From the NCBI RefSeq assembly GCF_013410875.1, contig NZ_JACCCU010000001.1, positions 1,612,001-1,676,000 of the forward strand: a DNA stretch of 64,000 bases, in the 5' to 3' direction. Made by a program: the position numbers and the translations under genes. A model generated the notes under the pieces. It was given only the letters and a program-made list of their open reading frames with translations. It did no database searches and was not told the DNA's origin. The DNA comes from Tunturiibacter empetritectus. GTDB taxonomy: Bacteria > Acidobacteriota > Terriglobia > Terriglobales > Acidobacteriaceae. Position 1 is the first letter of the stretch; the number at the start of each line of letters is the position of its first letter. Below, piece by piece: positions 18,482 to 26,470 of the stretch.

Positions 18482-18557
18482 CGATTCTGGGCACGAGCCG
18501 GGACACGATTCGGGGCGCGGGAGCCGATTGGATACCGCGGGGAACCGTTCGGATACC
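18482..18557. promoter_or_regulatory. candidate enhancer: iterated CGATT/CGTTC-GG sites
   Basis: Related units start at 18482, 18506, 18525 and 18546. The last two are the clearest: CCGATTGGATACC (18524-18536) and CCGTTCGGATACC (18545-18557), exactly 21 bp apart, two helical turns. The array lies 108-183 bp upstream of the -24/-12 promoter and beside the activator gene, where a bound sigma-54 activator would be expected. Binding is inference. Confidence 0.55.
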
Positions 18558-18664
18558 AGAAGAGTGATTGTTGGGCGAGCGTTGCCGGCTTGCGGGCCGG
18601 GTTTGCGATCCCATCTTGTTGCAAATAAAAGTGAGCTGCGGATTGTCCGGAGTTTGGCGCGGTT

Positions 18665-18680
18665 TGGCCATGCGGTTGCA
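18665..18680 (+). promoter_or_regulatory. sigma-54 (-24/-12) promoter
   Basis: TGGCCATGCGGTTGCA fits the sigma-54 pattern TGGCAC-N5-TTGCA, with GG and GC exactly ten bases apart and one deviation (C in place of A) at the fifth base. Transcription should start near 18691, leaving a leader of about 80 bases before the ATG at 18771. Confidence 0.75.
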
Positions 18681-18770
18681 TTCTATTCGGGCGTAACAAC
18701 AAGCTCCGGAGAGAACGAAATCCAGAGACCAATCGGGACCTGAGAGAGAAATCTCACAAAGGAGATCGTC

Positions 18771-19199
18771 ATGAAAAACCTTACTGCAATCGCACTCTTC
18801 GTCGCCGCCGGTATCGCCACCGCTGGTAGCGCCATGGCCCAGGATCATAAGGTCACGGCAAGTGTTCCTTTCAACTTCACGGTGAATGGCCGCACGCTGC
18901 CCGCCGGGAACTACACGATCGGTAACGACAGCAACTCGCCGCGGATGCTGACTATTGCGGACCGTCAGAAGGGTGTTGCCTTGATGGCGATCACGGTTCC
19001 TGATTACAGTTCCTCAGCAGACAACAAGCTGGTCTTTCATCACTACGGGAACCAGTACTTCCTGAGTGAGATTCGCACAGCGAATGGATCAATGAGCTGC
19101 CACCTGACGACTTCGAAGCAGGAGAAGCGGGCCAAGACTCAGGCGCAGGAAGAAGCGTCCGTACGCGTCAATAGCGATGTTCTGATTGCTCTCAAATAG
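18771..19199 (+). CDS. small exported protein of unknown function, sigma-54 promoter
   Basis: The 142-residue protein has a clean signal peptide (cleavage after SAMA, about residue 23). The mature part of ~119 residues starts with VTASVPFNFTVNGRTLPAGNYTI, is beta-rich and ends with a charged, glutamine-rich tail. It has two cysteines at most and no membrane span, so a periplasmic or secreted protein is likely. AAAGGAG precedes the ATG. A -24/-12 promoter lies at 18665 and a strong terminator at 19219, making a monocistronic unit. I recognise the general style as common in acidobacteria but not a function. The divergent sigma-54 activator probably controls it. Confidence 0.85.
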   Translation: MKNLTAIALFVAAGIATAGSAMAQDHKVTASVPFNFTVNGRTLPAGNYTIGNDSNSPRMLTIADRQKGVALMAITVPDYSSSADNKLVFHHYGNQYFLSEIRTANGSMSCHLTTSKQEKRAKTQAQEEASVRVNSDVLIALK

Positions 19200-19218
19200 T
19201 TTGTGCTTTGCGTGAGTA

Positions 19219-19254
19219 GGACCCGGCGATGAAAATCTCCGGGTCCACTTTTTT
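19219..19254 (+). terminator. intrinsic terminator of the small exported protein gene
   Basis: An 8-bp stem GGACCCGG/CCGGGTCC (19219-19226 and 19239-19246) with a 12-base loop is followed by six T at 19249-19254. It lies 20 bases after the stop of the gene at 18771. Confidence 0.88.
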
Positions 19255-19266
19255 GGGGGCTGGGAG

Positions 19267-20661
19267 TCAGGTGCTCTTCGTGATGACTTCGCGGAGGAGC
19301 GGCTGGAGTTGGGGTGGGTTGGGGGCGATGTGGAGGGTGTCGCGGAGCATGCTCTCGGGTTCGTCGAGGAGCGAGAGGTCTTCGCTGAAGAGTGTGACTA
19401 GAGGTTGACCGGCTTTGATCGGGTCGCCAAGTTTGGCATGCATCTCGATGCCGGCATGGGCGCTGACGGGATCGCCGGGTTTGGCTCGGCCTGCACCGAG
19501 ACGCTGAACGGCCCAGCCTACTTGTTTGCAGTCCATGGAGGCGAGGTATCCGGAGTGGGTGGCGGTGAGGGTGCGCGAGGCGGTGTAGAGGTGGTGGGCG
19601 GCGGGGTCGTGGAAGAGGGAGACGTCGCCGCATTGGGTGGCTATGACTCTGATCCATGCTTTGAAGGCTGCGCCGCTGAGAAGGATCTCGTCGGAGAGCT
19701 TAGCTCCTGCTTCGGGAGTGGGGGCTTTACCTGCGAGATGAAGCATCCAGCCGGCGAGGAGGTTCGAGAGCTGGATGAGGTCGGCGGAGAGGGGGTGACG
19801 ATCCTCGATGCGTGTGGCGCGCAGGATGTCGACGCACTCCCAGACTTCGATCCAGTTGCCGGAGAAGCGGCCGAGGGGTTCGTCGTGATTGGTGAGGAGG
19901 GCGACGGTGCGAGTGCCGGAGGCTTCGCCGGTCTGGACCATGAGTTCGGCGAGGAGCTTGGACTGGTCGTAGGTGGGCATGAAGGCGCCGCTGCCGGTTT
20001 TGACGTCGAGGACGAGGGCGTTGAGGTCTTCGGCTAGTTTTTTGCTCATGATGCTGGCGCAGATGAGGTAGGGAGATTCGACGGTGCCGGTGTGGTCGCG
20101 GAGGGCGTAGAGGATACGGTCGGCGGGGACGAGATGCGGGGTTTGTCCGACGAGGGCTGCGCCGCACTTTTCGAGCGTGAGGAGGAGTTGGTCGAGGGTG
20201 AGCTGGGTGTTGAAGCCGGGGATGGTTTCGAGCTTGTCGAGGGTGCCACCGGTGTGGCCGAGGCTGCGGCCGGAGATCATGGGCACGCAGATGCCAGGGA
20301 TACCGTTGGCGTTGGGCGAGGTTAGGCCTGCGGCAGCGAGGATGGGGGCGATGAGGAGGGAGGTCTTGTCGCCGACGCCGCCGGTGGAGTGCTTGTCGAT
20401 GGTGAAGCTGTGGAGGGGGGCGGCGTCGAAGGTCTCCCCGGAGTAGCGCATGGCGGTGGTGAGGGTGGCGAGCTCTTGTGGGTTGAGGCCGTGGTGGAAG
20501 ACGGCCATGAGGAAGGCGGCGATCTGGGCGTCGGTGACGAGTTGTTTTTGTGGCGTGCGTTGAACGAGGGCGTGGATGAAGGCCTGGATCTCTGCGTCGC
20601 TGAGGGCGCGGCCGTCGCGCTTGTGGAGGACGATGTCGATGGGATGGATGGTCTGGGTCAT
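19267..20661 (-). CDS. deoA: thymidine / pyrimidine-nucleoside phosphorylase
   Basis: This cytosolic enzyme cleaves thymidine or other pyrimidine nucleosides with phosphate. The 464 residues show the family blocks HKRDGRALSDAEI, the phosphate loop KHSTGGVGDKTS, and SGRSLGHTGGTLDKLE (a family signature with Ser for the usual Gly or Ala). DVKTGSGAFM also appears, along with a C-terminal swivel domain. It starts 14 bases after the cytidine deaminase stop, so the two form an operon that takes cytidine to uridine and then to uracil plus sugar phosphate. Whether it prefers thymidine (DeoA) or is a broad Pdp is not resolved. Confidence 0.92.
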   Translation of the reverse strand: MTQTIHPIDIVLHKRDGRALSDAEIQAFIHALVQRTPQKQLVTDAQIAAFLMAVFHHGLNPQELATLTTAMRYSGETFDAAPLHSFTIDKHSTGGVGDKTSLLIAPILAAAGLTSPNANGIPGICVPMISGRSLGHTGGTLDKLETIPGFNTQLTLDQLLLTLEKCGAALVGQTPHLVPADRILYALRDHTGTVESPYLICASIMSKKLAEDLNALVLDVKTGSGAFMPTYDQSKLLAELMVQTGEASGTRTVALLTNHDEPLGRFSGNWIEVWECVDILRATRIEDRHPLSADLIQLSNLLAGWMLHLAGKAPTPEAGAKLSDEILLSGAAFKAWIRVIATQCGDVSLFHDPAAHHLYTASRTLTATHSGYLASMDCKQVGWAVQRLGAGRAKPGDPVSAHAGIEMHAKLGDPIKAGQPLVTLFSEDLSLLDEPESMLRDTLHIAPNPPQLQPLLREVITKST

Positions 20662-20675
20662 TTTGGGATCAGCTT

Positions 20676-21110
20676 TTAGAGGACGAAGGCGGCGGGTAGG
20701 AGCTCGGCGATGGTGGCCTGGGCGATGGAGCCGCCTGCGGCGGGGAAGTAGATGACGGTGTCGGGGGTGCTGAACTCGTGGATGGTCTGGCGGCAGGCTC
20801 CGCAGGGCTGACTCGCGGTGTCGTTGAGGTTGGCGACGGCGATGGCGCGGATGCGGATGCCGGGGCCTCGGAGGGCGACGGCGGAGGTGATGGCGGTCTG
20901 CTCGGCGCAGGTGGTGAGGCGGTAGGAGGCGTTTTCGACGTTGCAGCCGGTTACGATGGTACCGTCGGTGAGGAGGAGGGCGGCGCCGACGCGGAAGTTG
21001 CTGTAGGGTGCGTAGGCGTGGTGCGCGACGGCGGCGGCTTGCTGCTGGAGGGCGGCGATTTGTGCTGGCGTGAGGGCGCTGGGTGAGGCGGCGGAGAGTT
21101 CGGAGGACAT
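20676..21110 (-). CDS. cdd: cytidine deaminase
   Basis: This zinc enzyme deaminates (deoxy)cytidine. From ATG 21110 it has 144 residues, close to the usual tetrameric Cdd length. Zinc and catalytic motifs are CAEQTA (Cys and Glu) and PCGACRQ, and the substrate motif is GCNVENASY. An in-frame ATG 69 bases upstream would add a non-conserved leader and is rejected. The C-terminus is slightly longer than that of short homologs. The gene is first in an operon with the pyrimidine phosphorylase. The divergent cheA starts about 87 bases away. Confidence 0.93.
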   Translation of the reverse strand: MSSELSAASPSALTPAQIAALQQQAAAVAHHAYAPYSNFRVGAALLLTDGTIVTGCNVENASYRLTTCAEQTAITSAVALRGPGIRIRAIAVANLNDTASQPCGACRQTIHEFSTPDTVIYFPAAGGSIAQATIAELLPAAFVL

Positions 21111-21196
21111 GATGTGAGTGAGGCTATCGGGTGCGGGGGGCCGATAGCAAGTGGCTGGCGCCTCATGGTTACCGTTCAACGCCCGATATAGGTTGT

Positions 21197-23401
21197 GTGG
21201 ACGAGCTAACCAAAGAATTTATTGCGGAGAGCCAGGAGGGTCTGGACCGGATGGAGCGGTGCCTGACCGAACTGGAGATGCGGCCTGACGATAGTGGATT
21301 GCTGGGGGAGATCTTCCGCGCCGTTCATACGATCAAGGGGACGACGGGATTTCTGGGATTCGATCGGCTGGAGAAGCTGGCGCATGCTGGAGAGCATCTG
21401 CTGGGGTCGCTGCGGGACGGCAAGCTGGAGGTCAGCTCGGATCTGATCAGTGGGTTGCTGAGACTGATGGACGGACTGCGCTCGATCCTGGTGCTGATCG
21501 AGGAGACTGGGAGTGAAGGGACGCGGGCCGGCGATGAGGACGGCGAGCTGATTGCGGAACTGGCGATGTTGAATGGGCAGCTGCCTGCGGAGCTGCCGGA
21601 GATTGAAGCTCCGCAGATTGCGTTGGTGGAGACGGCGAAGAGTGAGGGGGCTGCGCCGGTCGCTTCGAACAGCGGTGCGTTTTCGACTTTGCAACCGCCT
21701 GCGTTGCAGCCGGTTATGGTGACGGAGAAGGCGAGCGCGGATAAGACGCTGCGCATCGATGTGGATGTGCTGAACCGCATGATGAACCTGGTGGGCGAGT
21801 TGGTGTTGACGCGCAACCAAATGCTGCAGAGCGGCATGGAGGCGGCGAACTTTCCTGAGCTGGCGCGACGTCTGGATAGTGTTACGGCGGATCTGCGCGA
21901 GACGGTGATGCAGGCTCGGATGCAGCCGGTGGGAAATCTGTTTGGGAAGTTTCCGCGGATGGTGCGGGATCTTGCGCGGACGTGCGGACGCGAGGTGCGG
22001 GTTGAGTTTAGTGGGCAGGAGACGGGGCTGGATAAGAGTCTGCTGGAGGCGATTAAAGATCCGCTGACTCATGCAGTGCGGAATGCGGTCGATCATGGGA
22101 TTGAGTCGCCTACGAACCGTGTGTTGGCAGGGAAGTCGGCTGAGGGTTGTCTGCGGTTGAAGGCGTTCCACCAGAGCGGATCGGTGGTGATCGAGATTGA
22201 AGATGACGGCGCCGGGATTCCGATTGAACGGGTGTTGCAGAAGGCGATTGAACGCAATCTGGTAACGGCGGAAGATGCTGCGGGGATGTCGGAGCGGGAG
22301 GCGTTGCAACTTATTTTTCTACCGGGATTTTCTACGGCGGCTGCGGTGACTACGGTCTCCGGGCGCGGCGTCGGCATGGATGTAGTGCGGGCCAATGTGG
22401 AGAAGGTTGGCGGAAGTGTTGAGGTCGAGTCTCGCAGGGGCATAGGGACTACGTTGCGTCTTCGGGTGCCGCTGACGCTGGCAATTGTTCCTTCGCTGGT
22501 GGTGAAGAGTGGGGGACAGTCATTTGCGCTGCCGCAGAGCACGCTGGTGGAACTGGTGGATATTCCGGAGCGGGAGTTTTCGCAGGTGGTGCAGAGGATT
22601 GGTTCATCGGAGCTGTACCGTTTGCGGGAGCGTCTGCTGCCGATGGTGTGGCTGGATCGGTTGCTGGGTTTGGAGGCGGATAATCCTGATCAGTCGAAGG
22701 GACACTACTTGGCGGTGCTTGAGGCGGAGGGCTGCAGGTACGGTCTGGTGGTCGATGACCTGATGTCGCCGGAGGAGATTGTGGTGAAGCCGCTGTCGCC
22801 GGTGCTGCGGGAGATTGGTTTGTTCTCGGGCGCTACGGTGCTGGGTAATGGCACGCTGGCCTTGATTCTGGATATCGGTGCGACTGCGGCACGGGCTGGA
22901 GTGAAGCCGATGGAAGAGGAGGTCGCTGGAATCGGCGCTGGAGAGGCTGCGGTGCTGGAGGATGCGGGGATTTCGTTCCTAATCTTTGAGGATCGGGTGA
23001 GAGAGCGAACGGCGTTGCCGCTGGATGTGGTGGAGCGGATTGAGAGTGTGCCGCTGGGACAGATTGAGTATGCGGGGGGGCGGCCGTTGCTGCAGTATCG
23101 CGGTGAACTGCTGCCGCTGCGGGATGAAGGAAGTGTGCTGATGGAGTTGGAGTCTAGGCGGCGGGTGGGCGAAGAGGTGATGGTGACGGTGCTGATCTGC
23201 GGCGATGCCAACGTGGGAGGAGCACAGCGTGGAGGAATGGTAGTGCGGCAGGTTCTGGATGTTTCGACGGGAACGTTGATCGATCAGGGTGAGGCGAGCC
23301 ATGAGATGGGGATGGAGCTTGCGCTGGTGAAGGAGAAGCTGACGCAGGTTCATCGTGAGTTTGGCGTGAAGGCGAAGGCTGCCTGGCAGGAGGTTGCGTG
23401 A
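21197..23401 (+). CDS. cheA: chemotaxis histidine kinase CheA with two CheW-like domains
   Basis: From GTG 21197 the kinase has 734 residues. Domains in order are Hpt (1-105, phospho-acceptor His44 in AVHTIKG) and a linker with no visible P2 response-regulator-binding domain. A dimerisation helix pair follows (from about 181, DKTLRIDVDVLNRMMNLVGELV), then an HATPase (N-box near 286 in HAVRNAVDHGIESP; G-box GRGVGMDVV). A CheW domain starts at about 432. A further ~145 residues from about 588 look like a second CheW-type domain. The start is inferred; the ribosome-binding site is weak. It heads a five-gene operon with overlapping ends. Confidence 0.92.
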   Translation: MDELTKEFIAESQEGLDRMERCLTELEMRPDDSGLLGEIFRAVHTIKGTTGFLGFDRLEKLAHAGEHLLGSLRDGKLEVSSDLISGLLRLMDGLRSILVLIEETGSEGTRAGDEDGELIAELAMLNGQLPAELPEIEAPQIALVETAKSEGAAPVASNSGAFSTLQPPALQPVMVTEKASADKTLRIDVDVLNRMMNLVGELVLTRNQMLQSGMEAANFPELARRLDSVTADLRETVMQARMQPVGNLFGKFPRMVRDLARTCGREVRVEFSGQETGLDKSLLEAIKDPLTHAVRNAVDHGIESPTNRVLAGKSAEGCLRLKAFHQSGSVVIEIEDDGAGIPIERVLQKAIERNLVTAEDAAGMSEREALQLIFLPGFSTAAAVTTVSGRGVGMDVVRANVEKVGGSVEVESRRGIGTTLRLRVPLTLAIVPSLVVKSGGQSFALPQSTLVELVDIPEREFSQVVQRIGSSELYRLRERLLPMVWLDRLLGLEADNPDQSKGHYLAVLEAEGCRYGLVVDDLMSPEEIVVKPLSPVLREIGLFSGATVLGNGTLALILDIGATAARAGVKPMEEEVAGIGAGEAAVLEDAGISFLIFEDRVRERTALPLDVVERIESVPLGQIEYAGGRPLLQYRGELLPLRDEGSVLMELESRRRVGEEVMVTVLICGDANVGGAQRGGMVVRQVLDVSTGTLIDQGEASHEMGMELALVKEKLTQVHREFGVKAKAAWQEVA

Positions 23402-23931
23402 AGATAGCCGGTCGGGAGATGGTCGACGAGATTCAGGATGAGAGCGATGCGGTCTCGCTTTGTTCGTTGTATGCGGGAAGTGAGATGTTCGGCATCGACA
23501 CCAGGAAGATACACGAGGTGCTTGGGGAGCGGGATCTGCAACGGGTGCCGATGTCGCCGGCGTTCATCGCGGGTGTCGTGCCTTATCGCGGCGAGGTGCT
23601 GACAACGGTGAATCTTCGGGCCCTGTTGGGGATGAAGGCTCACTCCGGCAGATGCTGCGTGCTGGTGATGGCGGAGGATGAGGCTGCGGAACGGTTTGGG
23701 CTGGTGGTGGATGCGGTGGGCGGAGTGGTGACGGTGAGCCGCCGCGCGTTAGAAGACAATCCCTGCACCTTGGAGGCGAGGGGCAAATGGTTGTTCGATG
23801 GAGCCTACAAGATGGACGCGGGCTTGATGGTGCAGCTGGATCCGCGGAAGCTGTCGCCGTCGCGCCTGTCGGAGGTGGGATTGTTCAAGAGCAGTTCGAA
23901 TGGAGGCATAGATGCGAGCCCTGATCGTTGA
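23398..23931 (+). CDS. cheW: chemotaxis coupling protein CheW
   Basis: The protein (177 residues from GTG 23398) is a CheW scaffold linking CheA to receptors. It shows the family pattern: YAGSEMFGIDTRKIHEVLG at the start of the fold, VPMSPAFIAGVVPYRGEVLTTVNLRALLG in the middle, and VVDAVGGVVTVSRRALEDNP. It overlaps cheA by four bases (GTGA) and cheY by 20 bases, so translation is coupled. Its C-terminal tail of about 30 residues is longer than in a minimal CheW. Confidence 0.9.
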   Translation: MKIAGREMVDEIQDESDAVSLCSLYAGSEMFGIDTRKIHEVLGERDLQRVPMSPAFIAGVVPYRGEVLTTVNLRALLGMKAHSGRCCVLVMAEDEAAERFGLVVDAVGGVVTVSRRALEDNPCTLEARGKWLFDGAYKMDAGLMVQLDPRKLSPSRLSEVGLFKSSSNGGIDASPDR

Positions 23932-24283
23932 TGATTCGAGCTTTATCCGGGAGTATTTGCGGCACCTGCTGGGCCGGATGGATGTGGTGTGTGAAGAGGC
24001 GAAGGATGGGAGCGACGCGCTGGCGGTGCTTCGGGCGGAGGAGTCGTTCGACCTGATGCTGCTGGATGTGAACATGCCGGTGATGAACGGGCTGGAGTGC
24101 GTGAAGAAGTTGCGCGAGGCTAAGCTTGGGCCAGAGATGAAGGTGATGATGGTGACGACCGAGGCCGATCACTCGTTTATCACGACGGCGCTGGACAATG
24201 GCGCAGATGAGTTTCTGATGAAGCCGTTTACTCCGGAGAGCCTTCGGGAGAAGATGCTTCTGCTTGGCGTCATCGCAGCTTGA
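23912..24283 (+). CDS. cheY: chemotaxis response regulator CheY
   Basis: This is a single receiver domain of 123 residues without an output domain. The acidic pair (VDDSS, D7 and D8), the phospho-acceptor aspartate (D52 in LLLDVNMPVMNG), the conserved threonine (TTEAD) and the lysine (MKPF) are all present. GGAGG lies five to six bases before the ATG. It follows cheW with a 20-base overlap and would be the soluble output of CheA. The target (flagellar motor or another system) is not in the window. Confidence 0.9.
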   Translation: MRALIVDDSSFIREYLRHLLGRMDVVCEEAKDGSDALAVLRAEESFDLMLLDVNMPVMNGLECVKKLREAKLGPEMKVMMVTTEADHSFITTALDNGADEFLMKPFTPESLREKMLLLGVIAA

Positions 24284-24320
24284 CGTTGTGGGCGAGAGAG
24301 AAAGTCTGAGGACAGCAGAT

Positions 24321-25550
24321 ATGGGATCCATGGAGGAGCGGCCGCTCCGCATTCTTGCAGCGGACGACTCGGCGGTGATGCGCGGGGTGATGTGGAAGCT
24401 GTTTCAGAGTCACGCGGAGGATCGGTCGAGCGAACTGCCGCGGATGGAGTTGTGCGGCGTTGCGTTGGATGGAGTGGATTGCCTGGAGTCGGTGGGCCGG
24501 CTGTCGCCGGATGTTTTAGTGCTGGATCTTGAGATGCCGAGGCTGAATGGGCTGGAGGTTTTGCGCCGCTTGCAGGTGGAGAGTCCGGGGCTGCCGGTGA
24601 TCATGTGCAGTGCGCATACGGAGCGGGGGGCAAGGTCGACGTTGGAGGCGCTGGCATGTGGCGCTGCAGACTATGTGACTAAGCCGGCGGAGCAGCGGGA
24701 TTTTGCTTCGGCGATGCTTTCGCTTTCGCAGCAGCTGCTGCCGCGGATTGCTGCGCTAGCCAGAGGAGCGAAGCGGAAGCAGGAGAGCGTGGTCACGCAG
24801 GATGGCTCGAGCAACGCGGGCAGGGCTCCGGCTGGTACGACGTTGCCGAAGTCGTCCGCTCCGATTGAGCTGGTGGTGATCGGATTGTCTACCGGTGGGC
24901 CATCGGCACTGGAGCAGTTGTTGCCGCGATTGCCCGCAGATTTTCCTGTTCCGGTGTTGATCGTTCAGCATATGCCGAAGCTGTTTACTGGGGCGCTGGC
25001 GGAGCGATTGGATAAGTGCTGTTCGCTGCGGGTGAAAGAGGCCTATGAGAACGCGATGATTCGACCGGGCACGATCTGGCTGGCTCCGGGGGATGCGCAT
25101 ATGGAGGTAGGGCAAGGGAACGGGTTGATGGACAGACAGGATGCGGGGTTGGCGGGGCGGAGCAGCAGGGTTCGGCTGCATCAGCGGGAGCCGTTGAATC
25201 ACTGCAGGCCGGCGGTGGACTACCTGTTTTTTTCTGCGGCACGCATGTATGGCGCGTCTGCTCTGGCGTTGGTGATGACGGGCATGGGTGCGGATGGTCT
25301 GGATGGGGCGCGGGCTGTTCATGAACGCGGGGGAGTGGTGCTGGCGCAGGACGAGGCGAGCTCTGCGGTATGGGGCATGCCGGCCAAGGTGACTGAGGCT
25401 GGAATTGCAAGCGCAACGCTTCCGCTGGGGGAGATTGCGGGTGCGCTGAATCAGAGGGTCAACGCGGGAAGACTGACGAAGATGGAGACGGCACGCCTTG
25501 CAATCTCGGCGATGGCGCCGCGACGGGAGATCAACGATGGCCTGCTCTGA
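24321..25550 (+). CDS. cheB: chemotaxis methylesterase CheB
   Basis: This enzyme demethylates or deamidates chemoreceptors. An N-terminal receiver (AADDSAVMRG; phospho-Asp in LVLDLEMPRLNG) is joined by a linker of about 40 residues to the esterase domain. Its serine (GLSTGGPSAL), histidine (IVQHMPK) and aspartate (MTGMGADGL) are visible. ATG 24321 is chosen, with GAGGA upstream; a TTG 57 bases earlier would overlap cheY. ATG 24330 is also possible. It overlaps cheR by 14 bases. Confidence 0.9.
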   Translation: MGSMEERPLRILAADDSAVMRGVMWKLFQSHAEDRSSELPRMELCGVALDGVDCLESVGRLSPDVLVLDLEMPRLNGLEVLRRLQVESPGLPVIMCSAHTERGARSTLEALACGAADYVTKPAEQRDFASAMLSLSQQLLPRIAALARGAKRKQESVVTQDGSSNAGRAPAGTTLPKSSAPIELVVIGLSTGGPSALEQLLPRLPADFPVPVLIVQHMPKLFTGALAERLDKCCSLRVKEAYENAMIRPGTIWLAPGDAHMEVGQGNGLMDRQDAGLAGRSSRVRLHQREPLNHCRPAVDYLFFSAARMYGASALALVMTGMGADGLDGARAVHERGGVVLAQDEASSAVWGMPAKVTEAGIASATLPLGEIAGALNQRVNAGRLTKMETARLAISAMAPRREINDGLL

Positions 25551-26364
25551 TACGGACTACGCTTATCTTCGTGAGCTTGTGCTGGAGCAATCGGCGAATC
25601 TGATCGATGCCTCGCGCAATGCTTTGTTCGACACAAGGCTGACACCGATCGCGCGATTGTCTGGTGCGGAGAGCCTTCAGGATTTTGTGAATATGTTGAA
25701 GGCCGGGCGACCGGCTCATCTACATCGCGCGGTCGCCGAGGCGATGACGATCAACGAGACGAGCTTCTTTCGCGACATGAGGCCGTTTGAGATGCTGCGG
25801 CAGATTCTGATTCCGCGGCTTATGGAACGTCGAGCAGAGCAGCGGCGGCTGCGGATCTGGAGTGCGGCGAGTTCGACCGGGCAGGAGGCTTACAGTCTGG
25901 CGATGATGATTGCGGAGCACTTTCCGGAGATTGCGAGCTGGGATGTGAAGATCATCGGCACCGACATCTCGCGTCACGTGGTCGATTATGCGCAGAAGGG
26001 GCGGTATCGGCGGCTGGAGGTCAACCGCGGGTTACCGGCGCGAATGCTGCTGAAGTATATGACTCGACATGGTGAGGAGTGGGAGGTTAGTCCCCAGATT
26101 CGGTCGATGTGCGAGTTTCATTACGCCAATTTGTGCGCTCCGTTGCCTTTGCTGCCAACATTCGATTTGGTGTTGTTGAGAAATGTACTGCTTTATTTTT
26201 CTCAGCAGGACCGAAGGACGCTCTTCAGGGAGATTCATCGGAAGCTTTCTTCTGGAGGGTATCTGGTGCTGGGGAATGCGGAGCAGGCGGAGGATTCTAC
26301 GAATCTTTTTGAGGTGGAGTTTGGGGCAGACTGCTATTTTTATGGTCCGGTTAGCGCGAGTTGA
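25537..26364 (+). CDS. cheR: chemotaxis methyltransferase CheR
   Basis: This SAM-dependent methyltransferase adds methyl groups to receptor glutamates. The 275 residues show the N-terminal all-alpha domain, TINETSFFRD, the SAM motif WSAASSTGQEAYSLAM and IIGTDIS. LVLLRNVLLYFSQQDR stands where most CheR proteins have CRNVLIYF. ATG 25537 has GGGAGA seven bases upstream and lies inside the end of cheB. It closes the operon. No receptor gene is present, so methylation targets lie elsewhere in the genome. Confidence 0.9.
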   Translation: MACSDTDYAYLRELVLEQSANLIDASRNALFDTRLTPIARLSGAESLQDFVNMLKAGRPAHLHRAVAEAMTINETSFFRDMRPFEMLRQILIPRLMERRAEQRRLRIWSAASSTGQEAYSLAMMIAEHFPEIASWDVKIIGTDISRHVVDYAQKGRYRRLEVNRGLPARMLLKYMTRHGEEWEVSPQIRSMCEFHYANLCAPLPLLPTFDLVLLRNVLLYFSQQDRRTLFREIHRKLSSGGYLVLGNAEQAEDSTNLFEVEFGADCYFYGPVSAS

Positions 26365-26382
26365 GAGGAAGATGGCGGGTCA

Positions 26383-26420
26383 TGGACCTGAGAGCCTTGG
26401 ACTGGACCTGAGAGCCTTGG
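26383..26420. repeat. 20-bp tandem duplication
   Basis: TGGACCTGAGAGCCTTGG occurs twice with a 20-base period (26383 and 26403). It lies between cheR and the Lhr helicase gene. Confidence 0.85.
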
Positions 26421-26427
26421 CGCGCAT

Positions 26428-26467
26428 CAAAGTGTGTGCGGCATTATGCTGCTGAGAGCACACTTTG
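26428..26467. promoter_or_regulatory. inverted repeat just upstream of the Lhr start
   Basis: CAAAGTGTG (26428-26436) and CACACTTTG (26459-26467) pair perfectly with 22 bases between. The right arm ends three bases before the ATG at 26471, where a ribosome-binding site should be. If formed in RNA the hairpin would affect initiation; a DNA operator is the alternative. Confidence 0.5.
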
Positions 26468-26470
26468 ACT

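Noticed and set aside
18436-18732. N-terminal 99-residue extension of the sigma-54 activator
   Set aside because: It would cover the enhancer-like repeats and the promoter region, has no domain, and a good start with GGAGG exists at 18435.
21206-22309. Minus-strand frame of 367 codons inside cheA
   Set aside because: Its translation is rich in Arg, His and Gln without pattern; cheA motifs are complete on the other strand.
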